Shown here in pieces: positions 8,227 to 14,981 of a DNA stretch of 64,000 nt. The stretch spans positions 64,001-128,000 of the forward strand of contig JANQRS010000018.1 of NCBI GenBank assembly GCA_028284445.1. The letters run 5' to 3'. The notes under the pieces are model-generated. The model saw only the letters and a list, made by a program, of their open reading frames with translations, did not search any database and was not told the origin of the DNA. The position numbers and the translations under genes are program-made. Positions within the stretch are counted from its first letter, which is position 1, and each line of letters opens with the position of its first letter. The stretch is from Calditrichia bacterium (GTDB lineage: Bacteria > Calditrichota > Calditrichia > RBG-13-44-9 > J075).

Positions 8227-11016
8227 ATGAGATTGGTAACATCGATACTGTCTATGATCGGATGCCTGGTATTGGCAAGTTTACATGCTCAACAGACAGA
8301 GTATAAGTTTATCGTAAGAGACTCGTCGAGCAGCAATTTAAATTATACATTTAGCAGCAATGATTCTTCTTGGCCTGACGAAACTGTCCACAACAACTCA
8401 ACGGTGTTGCTATCCGGATCCGGTTCAGATGTCAAGAGCGTAATCGGCCAAAATTTTACACAAGGTATGGAATATACGCTGACGGTTTCTTTTGAATTTG
8501 AAGCGACTAATCCCCGACCTTCAGGGAGCTTAACTCTCTATGACCTGGAAAATATTTACGGAACAATTCACTTTTATGGTACCGCCAGCGACACATTTAA
8601 CAATTCGATCACTATTCTAAATTTTGATCATTTTAATGAATATATTGGACCATTTGGTTTGGGAGGAAGTTTATATTTCTCAACTTCTTTAAATGAAATC
8701 ACTTCGCTTTCCTATTCTCTGCCATTGGCTCCTACTGCAGATCGTTTTCGTCCGCAGGAGATTTCATTCTCTTCACCGGATATGGTCGAAGCCAACATTC
8801 TAAATCATGACATTTGGGCATTCAATGAAACTTATCTTGTTGATGGTTCCGCAACTGGATTAGAAAGTACTCCAAAAGTCTATTTCTATAATACCTACGA
8901 GCACCTGAATAGACTTTTTAGCCGTACTCCTGATGACAATGGTCAAATTGAAGCTGCTAAAATATGTGCCGATGCAGCAATAAATGCTACAAAAATAGCC
9001 TTTGTTGGAAGTCCGGAAGGAATAGATGTTTCCGAGGTTCAATTCAGAATCAAGGAGGATCCTGATCAAACCAATGCCAAAATATTTGGTTCCTTTGGAA
9101 CAAGAGAGGAATTCATATCCCAAGATAGTGTGGTTGTTGAGTATCGTCATCCACGTATTGTTGACAGTGACGATCTATACTATGAAATATATCTAGAAGT
9201 ATTTTCTTCAGGTGATCAAACTGTTCTGTTCGAATATCCAATACATATTTATCGGGCCCCGATTACATTTGTTCATGGCTTGTGGTCAGACCATAATGCT
9301 TTTGCCACTATGGAGTTTGATTTTGTTGCCACGCGAGGACTCTGGCCTGGTGAATTAACAAAGAGAGCTCAGTACGGAACCACCGCTGATAGAGAGTTTA
9401 GCTACAATTGGCCAATTGTTAAGAATGCAATTCACGGAACACTTTTCGACGCGATAAGTCACGATTTTTCTGCAGGAAAATCGAATGTTGTGTGTCATAG
9501 TATGGGCGGGGTTCTGACAAGATTTTGGATCCAAAATGTGGATTTTAATGAAAACATTTGCCGCTTAATTACCCTCAACACACCTCATTCCGGCAGTCAA
9601 ATGGCCAACCTTATTCTCGCGTATCCAGAAGAAATCGGTGAACCACTGGAAGCAGTCGGCAAGAATCCATTTGCCGGTGCTATAGAAGATTTAGCCGTCG
9701 ACAGCGATGCCATTAGACAAGACCTAAATGGTGCAATTAACGGTCGCTCTGTTCCTTCTCATGTTATTGTTACCAATGCCTCCACTACACAAGCAACCTA
9801 CTGGGGATATTTGATTGGGCTACTGTTAGAAGATACATTCATTTCGGCCGAAACGGTAGTTTCTGAGATTTTTGATGGCGCTCCTAGTGATCTTATTGTT
9901 GCCGATTTGAGTCAAGGAGGTGGCTTTTTGGGAGGCATTTATTCATCTCCGACACCGGATCTATGGCATATTGAATCACCGGTCAGCGACATCATCCATA
10001 CCAATGTTTTCACATTATTGTCTCAAGATCCAAACGACATTGTCTTTTTTGCCGAAACTCCATTTAATCCACCTACTCTGGAATATAGTTTTGATCCGGC
10101 TTCGAATCTTAAGGCCCGCATACCTCAGACTGTTGTTGACTCGGTCTCAATAGTTGCTCCAGCAAATGGGACGACGGTAACCCCGGGATCTGAGATTAGT
10201 ATAAACGTCGTCGGCAGTGGCAATATAAGCCACTTGCTACTTGCAGCAGGGAATCGAGCCCTGGAGGTTCATGCAGAGTCGGCCGCTTCATCTAATACCA
10301 GTTTCAACTATGTTGTGCCAATCGAAGCAGCTAGCCCTATAAGAATTGTTGTCGTTGGATACGATGAAGTTGGATTTGTGGATATCGACACTCTGACCCT
10401 CAACATTGCTATTGAGGCGCAAATTGACAGTTTAAAAGTTTACCCTGAAAACGCTTATATGTTGGCAGGCGAACAAGTTCCTCTTGCCGTTGAGGGGTAT
10501 TTTGATGACGGTACCGTTCGTAACTTAAATTATAATGAGGAAGTCTTCTACGAGAGTTTGAACAAAAATGCCGCTGTTTTCATTGGAGATGGAATTATCG
10601 AAGGAATATCTGAGGACACCACCATCGCTTTAGTATCGTTTCAAGATGATACGGTTGAGACCAGCATATTCGTTCTGTCGTCTGGTGCACTTGTCTCAAT
10701 ACCTCCCGGGAACGATGAGAAAGAAACAAGTGGGCTCAGTTCTTTCACGCTCTTCCAGAATTATCCGAATCCTTTTAACCCCGTTACTTCGATTCGGTAT
10801 AGAATTGAAGTTGGCTCAGAAATCTCTCTCAAAGTATTTGATATTCTCGGTAGAAAAATAACGTCTCTGGATCAAGGATTTAAAACACCTGGAACATACG
10901 ACCTCAAATGGGATGGCACCGATGACTTTGAAAGACCTGTTTCAAGTGGTGTCTATTTTTATGTTTTGGAAATCAATGAAGCCATCGAGACTAAGAAAAT
11001 GCTTCTAATTAGATAA
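8227..11016 (+). CDS. secreted lipase-like alpha/beta hydrolase with type IX sorting tail
   Basis: Start set at ATG 8227, not the in-frame ATG 8206, because GGAGG (8213-8217) is 9 nt upstream and the signal peptide (RLVTSILSMIGCLVLASLHAQ) then begins at once; 929 aa. The first 340 residues are beta-rich and unassigned. The hydrolase domain starts at ITFVHGLWSDH (His about 350) and has the nucleophile elbow CHSMGG (Ser about 425), the pattern of triacylglycerol lipases and PGAP1-like esterases. LNTPHSGS follows, as is usual in lipases. Ig-like segments lie at about 645-830. The last 85 residues are a classic sorting domain: FQNYPNPFNPVTSIRY, DILGRKI, WDGTD, SSGVYFY, KKMLLIR. The product should be exported by the Sec system, then passed through type IX secretion to the cell surface or medium. 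Confidence 0.88.
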   Translation: MRLVTSILSMIGCLVLASLHAQQTEYKFIVRDSSSSNLNYTFSSNDSSWPDETVHNNSTVLLSGSGSDVKSVIGQNFTQGMEYTLTVSFEFEATNPRPSGSLTLYDLENIYGTIHFYGTASDTFNNSITILNFDHFNEYIGPFGLGGSLYFSTSLNEITSLSYSLPLAPTADRFRPQEISFSSPDMVEANILNHDIWAFNETYLVDGSATGLESTPKVYFYNTYEHLNRLFSRTPDDNGQIEAAKICADAAINATKIAFVGSPEGIDVSEVQFRIKEDPDQTNAKIFGSFGTREEFISQDSVVVEYRHPRIVDSDDLYYEIYLEVFSSGDQTVLFEYPIHIYRAPITFVHGLWSDHNAFATMEFDFVATRGLWPGELTKRAQYGTTADREFSYNWPIVKNAIHGTLFDAISHDFSAGKSNVVCHSMGGVLTRFWIQNVDFNENICRLITLNTPHSGSQMANLILAYPEEIGEPLEAVGKNPFAGAIEDLAVDSDAIRQDLNGAINGRSVPSHVIVTNASTTQATYWGYLIGLLLEDTFISAETVVSEIFDGAPSDLIVADLSQGGGFLGGIYSSPTPDLWHIESPVSDIIHTNVFTLLSQDPNDIVFFAETPFNPPTLEYSFDPASNLKARIPQTVVDSVSIVAPANGTTVTPGSEISINVVGSGNISHLLLAAGNRALEVHAESAASSNTSFNYVVPIEAASPIRIVVVGYDEVGFVDIDTLTLNIAIEAQIDSLKVYPENAYMLAGEQVPLAVEGYFDDGTVRNLNYNEEVFYESLNKNAAVFIGDGIIEGISEDTTIALVSFQDDTVETSIFVLSSGALVSIPPGNDEKETSGLSSFTLFQNYPNPFNPVTSIRYRIEVGSEISLKVFDILGRKITSLDQGFKTPGTYDLKWDGTDDFERPVSSGVYFYVLEINEAIETKKMLLIR

Positions 11017-11129
11017 TGTTCGTCATCAAAAAAGGCGGGACAGAAGGTCAATAATTTCAAGAGGCACTTTCAACCATTGAGAGATTTTCTGCTTTATCAA
11101 TTTTCGTGTTAGTACTCCTACCCAAACCC

Positions 11130-11194
11130 CACCCATGCAGTCACAAACCACAAACGCGTTAAGTTCAGTAAAATCAACTATCGGATATCCAATT
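11130..11194 (-). repeat. degenerate repeat, copy 2 of 3 (coding-like remnant)
   Basis: Shares CAGTCACAAACCACAAACG and the following GTTAAGTTC...AAATCAA..ATCGGATA with copy 1. On the minus strand it reads IGYPIVDFTELN then AFVVCDCMGG inside a frame open from about 11307 to 11026. It lies in the spacer after the lipase-like gene. No function is claimed. Confidence 0.7.
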
Positions 11195-11337
11195 CCCTCG
11201 TTATTGAACCCACAAATATGGGGAGAATTCCTAATTAGAGGACCAATCCAGCGGAAATCCTCATGCATTGGCAAATAAATGCTACTCCTCCAAACATTAA
11301 GTACCATTCTCCGTAATTACCTGGACCGATCGATAAA

Positions 11338-11365
11338 AATCATCTCGTCTCATTTCGAGATGATT
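11338..11365. promoter_or_regulatory. hairpin in the leader of the metallopeptidase gene
   Basis: AATCATCTCG (11338-11347) pairs perfectly with CGAGATGATT (11356-11365) around an 8-nt loop, 33 nt before the ATG at 11399. On the minus strand it is followed by TTTTTATC, so it could also stop antisense or read-through transcription. It may be a leader hairpin or an operator. Confidence 0.4.
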
Positions 11366-11398
11366 GAAGGTGTGAAATTAAATGAAAGAGGGTGAAGA

Positions 11399-12856
11399 AT
11401 GCGACACATGAGGACGTTTTTCTATTTGGTCATCGTTTTCTTTATGATCAACCAACCAATGGTATCAGCTTCAGATGTTTCAGAATACACTGTTACAGTT
11501 CATAGTGAAGACCCACTACGGGTATTTGTTAAAGCAAGCCTGAAGACTGTCGGTGATACCCTCTATATGAATGCTAACTGCCCGAATTATGATTACCCGG
11601 AAGGCTGGGCGTCATTTATTAAGAATCTCTCCATCGTTTCTTCTGATGGAAAGCGGATTTCACACAGGTATCAAACAAAATCAAAATGGTACCTTGAGAA
11701 TAAGACTTCAGACGACTTAACAATCAGCTATGAAGTTGATCTATCATTCACGGAGCAAAAATGGGATGTTGGCAATGAGCAAGCCGGCTACTTCGATGGA
11801 GACGCTGTATACCTTGTTTCAAAGGCCTTGTTTATTTACGGTGTTGAGGATAGAGAAACAGTTTTGACAATTAATATGCCTCGGGACTGGAATTTGGCTG
11901 TGCCATGGCGGTTACTTAAAGATCGTACCTATCAAATACCGAATCGCGAATTTCTGATTGAAAACTCGTTGGTTTATGGAACCTTCTATACGAAAACGTT
12001 AAGCGAAAGTGGTTTTGATTTTAGCATCGCCCTCCTGGGAACAGCGAAGGAAGCCGGAGAACTATTTAGTGCAGAGCTAACGAAAACGGTGAATGCATAT
12101 CTTCGAATTTTTCCGGACACGCCCCCTACCATTTATCTCATCACCATATTCTACGCCGACCTGGACGATGGCGAATCATTCTATAATAGCTATACTTTTA
12201 CGCTCAAGACCCCCATGGACAGAGACAACAAAATAGTATGGGCCAATCAAATGTCACATGAGTTATTTCATTATTGGAATAGTGATTTGATTCGGGCAGA
12301 GAGTTACGCCGAAAGACAGTGGTTTTCTGAAGGGACTGCTGAATACTATGCAAATTTGACGATGGTTCGCCAGGGAATCGTTAGCAAAGAACTCTTTCGC
12401 AACAAAATGGAAAAGATATTGGCTTTATACCAGCATCAGAGAGGTTGGAAAGACAAGGATACCTCATTACTAAAGGCCGGTGAAAAGAAGGGACGAAACC
12501 GGTTTCTCATATATAACGGTGGATGGGCCATAGCCATGGCATTGGATGTGACAATTATGGAGAGCACCGATGGCCAGAAGACGCTGGACGATTTTATGAA
12601 TGCCATGTTTCAAAAACATCGATCAACACCTTATACCTATGCCGATTTGGTAGAAACTGCAAGTGAAGTCGCGGGCGTTGATCTGAGCAGTTTTTTTGCC
12701 AAATACGTTGAAGGCACCGAACTTTTACCGTTGGCTGAATATCTCGACAAACTTGGCTATCGCATGCTTGATATTATCTACGAAGCGGAAATCTACCTGC
12801 TGCCAAAGGAAGAAAGTAATCCACTGAGAGACCTGTGGCTTCGGAAGAGCCACTAA
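11399..12856 (+). CDS. exported gluzincin metallopeptidase (M1/M61-like)
   Basis: A 485-residue protein with GAGGGTG just before ATG 11399 and an N-terminal export signal (FFYLVIVFFMIN...VSAS). The zinc motif is HELFH at residues 287-291, and WFSEGTAEYY supplies the third ligand, Glu311. The HELFHYWN context resembles M61 glycyl aminopeptidases and the wider M1/M61 gluzincin clan. The second His and the ligand Glu are separated by 19 residues, one more than the usual M1 spacing. The N-terminal 230 residues are beta-rich, as in M61. No PDZ domain is seen. It probably acts in the periplasm or outside the cell on peptides, beside a lipase-like secreted enzyme. It is monocistronic. Confidence 0.8.
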   Translation: MRHMRTFFYLVIVFFMINQPMVSASDVSEYTVTVHSEDPLRVFVKASLKTVGDTLYMNANCPNYDYPEGWASFIKNLSIVSSDGKRISHRYQTKSKWYLENKTSDDLTISYEVDLSFTEQKWDVGNEQAGYFDGDAVYLVSKALFIYGVEDRETVLTINMPRDWNLAVPWRLLKDRTYQIPNREFLIENSLVYGTFYTKTLSESGFDFSIALLGTAKEAGELFSAELTKTVNAYLRIFPDTPPTIYLITIFYADLDDGESFYNSYTFTLKTPMDRDNKIVWANQMSHELFHYWNSDLIRAESYAERQWFSEGTAEYYANLTMVRQGIVSKELFRNKMEKILALYQHQRGWKDKDTSLLKAGEKKGRNRFLIYNGGWAIAMALDVTIMESTDGQKTLDDFMNAMFQKHRSTPYTYADLVETASEVAGVDLSSFFAKYVEGTELLPLAEYLDKLGYRMLDIIYEAEIYLLPKEESNPLRDLWLRKSH

Positions 12857-12909
12857 TGTAAACGCTGGTAATCGGTCCGGCAGTACTATTCGCTGAAAAG
12901 CAGCGCCTT

Positions 12910-12958
12910 CAACAAACGAGCCAAGTTCAATAAGATCAAGTATCGGATTTCCAATATT
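12910..12958 (-). repeat. degenerate repeat, copy 3 of 3 (coding-like remnant)
   Basis: Reads NIGNPILDLIELGSFV on the minus strand and aligns with copies 1 and 2 at AAGTTCAATAA.ATCAAGTATC. It lies in the spacer after the metallopeptidase gene. It diverges from the others beyond the FV position. Confidence 0.6.
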
Positions 12959-13003
12959 AGCGTCAATCAGCTACATAATTAATGATCGCCAATCGAATCA
13001 ATG

Positions 13004-13672
13004 TTACTCGGATTTAAATCCGATTCCTTCGAATGGATTGACAATGCTAGAGGCAATGTTTAGCAAATGGGCGGCAATGCGCTTCAAATAGCGAGCATAG
13101 AGGGCCCGGGATGCGGCATCTCCGGGACTGAGTTCCTTATTCTCTTCCCTGATAAGGACGTCGACAATCTCATCGCACTTTTTAATAACCCAATAATGAT
13201 CTTTGATCAGAGTTGATGCAGCAGCTTTGTCGGATGTTTTCAGGGTCGTCTGCATTTCTTCAAAAATATTGTATACTGTCTGCTCAATCCTCTGGAAGTC
13301 TGCCTCAAAGCTGCCGCCATCGAGACGGCGAGTATGGGCAACTGCCAGGTCAGTGATATTTTTGGTATAGTCGCCAATTCGCTCAATATCAATGACGATA
13401 CTGGTTAGTACCAACCCTGGAATAATATTCATTCCGCCGGTGACGGCCAAATATTGTAATACATTTCGTCTCACATCATGAACAAACTGATTAACAAGCT
13501 GATCCTTTTCATAAACATTGATTCCTAACTCTCCGTTATCGGATTTACGAAGGGATTTTACTGACTCGCGGAACATTTCAAATGTTTGTTCCAACATTTG
13601 TTGAGAATCGTTAACGGCTTTTGTCAGCGAGTTGTCGCTCTTCCAAAGATCATATAGCTCTTTAAACCACAT
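13004..13672 (-). CDS. PhoU-domain protein paired with a Na/Pi cotransporter
   Basis: A 222-residue all-helical protein with the PhoU pattern: DLWKSDNSLTKAVNDSQ at the start and IVIDIERIGDYTKNITDLA in the middle, where the E-R-x-GD motif can bind metal, then a second three-helix half. PhoU-like proteins control phosphate uptake. It starts 7 bp after the stop of the Na/Pi cotransporter gene, so both come from one transcript. In many genomes the PhoU domain is fused to the C-terminus of this transporter family; here it is a separate gene. No DNA-binding or enzymatic motif is seen. Confidence 0.85.
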   Translation of the reverse strand: MWFKELYDLWKSDNSLTKAVNDSQQMLEQTFEMFRESVKSLRKSDNGELGINVYEKDQLVNQFVHDVRRNVLQYLAVTGGMNIIPGLVLTSIVIDIERIGDYTKNITDLAVAHTRRLDGGSFEADFQRIEQTVYNIFEEMQTTLKTSDKAAASTLIKDHYWVIKKCDEIVDVLIREENKELSPGDAASRALYARYLKRIAAHLLNIASSIVNPFEGIGFKSE

Positions 13673-13679
13673 ATTAACC

Positions 13680-14774
13680 TCAGCCTATTAAAAAAATACA
13701 CATTCCCGGAATTACGAAAAATACGACTACGATGTATACTATTGGAACGAATTTATACTGTACAGCCCATTTTGCCAGCGCTTCCGCCAGTCTTATCGGG
13801 ATGGAGCGCATCGGCCAAATTACAGCGATCCCGAATACATTAAACCAGAGATGGGCAAATGCTACGGTAACAGCGTTTATATCATTGGTAATCAGGGAAG
13901 CAAGAAGCGCGGTAATCGTGGTGCCGATATTTGCCCCCAATGTAAAAGGGAAAATTTGCTGGAGAGTTAGAATTCCGGCGCCGGCCAATGGCACGGCCAG
14001 GGATGTCGTGACGGAACTGCTCTGAACCATTATTGTGATGATAAGTCCCACCAGCAAGGCCCTGCCGGCATTTCGGAACAAGGTTTCATTGAAAAATGAC
14101 TCCACCTTGCCGATCACAAGCGCCTTGAGGTTGACAACAATATATCTCAGCGAGATGAATAGAAATATGACGGCAACAATGAGAATAATAATACCGGAGT
14201 CGTTGGACATATCGCTTATTAGCTTAACGGCCGGTGTGGTGATCAGATTGAGCGGGTTGGCAAATTTCAACCCCCCGGCATTTTGAAACTGATTGGCCAG
14301 AAACGCAGCGCCGTGCCCCAGAATATTTGTTGCCAACTGCAAAGGAAAGATAATCAGGATTGCAAATACGTTGAAGAAATCGTGCACCGTTGAGGCGGCA
14401 AATGCTTTGCGGAACTCATCTGATCGAGATACGTGAGCAAGCGAGACAAGTGTATTTGTGACGCTGGTTCCCAAATTTGCGCCCATAATAATCGGTATGG
14501 CCCCTTGAAGGGAAATTGAACCGCTGGCGACCAATGCGACCGTTAAGGTTGTGGTTGTAGACGAGCTCTGCATCAGACTGGTCGCCAGAATGCCAATCAA
14601 CAAACCGACAAATGGATTCGCCGTCGTCGTCAGCAAAACCTCCGCCAGCCCTTTGCCGAAGAACTTGAATGAGGCGCTCATTAACGAAATACTAACAAAA
14701 AATAAATACAGAAGCCCCAGCAGTAGCAGAACCCTGTATATCGGAAAGGTTTTGGACTGTGTCAGCATTGGCAT
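13680..14774 (-). CDS. Na+/phosphate cotransporter (NptA/PNaS family)
   Basis: A 364-residue membrane protein with two copies of the Na/Pi-cotransporter repeat. Repeat 1 has QSSSTTTTLTVAL followed by GANLGTSVTNTLVSL; repeat 2 has QSSSVTTSLAVPL followed by GANIGTTITALLASL. The duplicated QSSS motifs form the substrate and sodium sites in this family. About eight or nine hydrophobic segments are visible. It imports phosphate driven by sodium across the inner membrane. ATG 14774 was taken as the start; ATG 14768 is possible. It is co-transcribed with a PhoU-like regulator. A gene fossil lies directly upstream. Confidence 0.9.
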   Translation of the reverse strand: MPMLTQSKTFPIYRVLLLLGLLYLFFVSISLMSASFKFFGKGLAEVLLTTTANPFVGLLIGILATSLMQSSSTTTTLTVALVASGSISLQGAIPIIMGANLGTSVTNTLVSLAHVSRSDEFRKAFAASTVHDFFNVFAILIIFPLQLATNILGHGAAFLANQFQNAGGLKFANPLNLITTPAVKLISDMSNDSGIIILIVAVIFLFISLRYIVVNLKALVIGKVESFFNETLFRNAGRALLVGLIITIMVQSSSVTTSLAVPLAGAGILTLQQIFPFTLGANIGTTITALLASLITNDINAVTVAFAHLWFNVFGIAVIWPMRSIPIRLAEALAKWAVQYKFVPIVYIVVVFFVIPGMCIFLIG

Positions 14775-14789
14775 TCGATCTCTTGGTAT

Positions 14790-14979
14790 TTATTCAGCGA
14801 GTTTGATAACCACCACTGTAATATCATCGTATTGCTGGGTTGCTCCGGAGAATTGTTTAACGTTGCTAACAATATTATTTGGCAATCCATCTTTTTCACT
14901 ATAGGCCTTAAATGCAGCGCGGCCAACATCAAATCTGTTTAGCCCGTCACCGTTCGTGCCAATGCAGAGCGCCCCGCCC
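14790..14979 (-). pseudogene. fossil joining beta-propeller and SpoIIE/PP2C phosphatase pieces
   Basis: On the minus strand one open stretch reads ALCIGTNGDGLNRFD...AFKAYSEKDGLPNNIV and then directly QQYDDITVVVIKLAE and a stop at 14790-14792. The first part is a typical two-component beta-propeller (reg_prop) repeat; the last part is the usual C-terminal end of SpoIIE-type PP2C phosphatases (DDIT-V-V-K). Between them an intact protein would need several hundred residues, so this looks like a large internal deletion of a sensor-phosphatase gene, with its 5' end also lost. It sits between the RND gene stop (14982) and the Na/Pi gene. Confidence 0.75.
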
Positions 14980-14981
14980 CG

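Noticed and set aside
1-13000. Prophage or intact mobile element in the accessory region
   Set aside because: No integrase, transposase, phage structural gene, att-site pair or terminal repeats are visible; only gene remnants were found.
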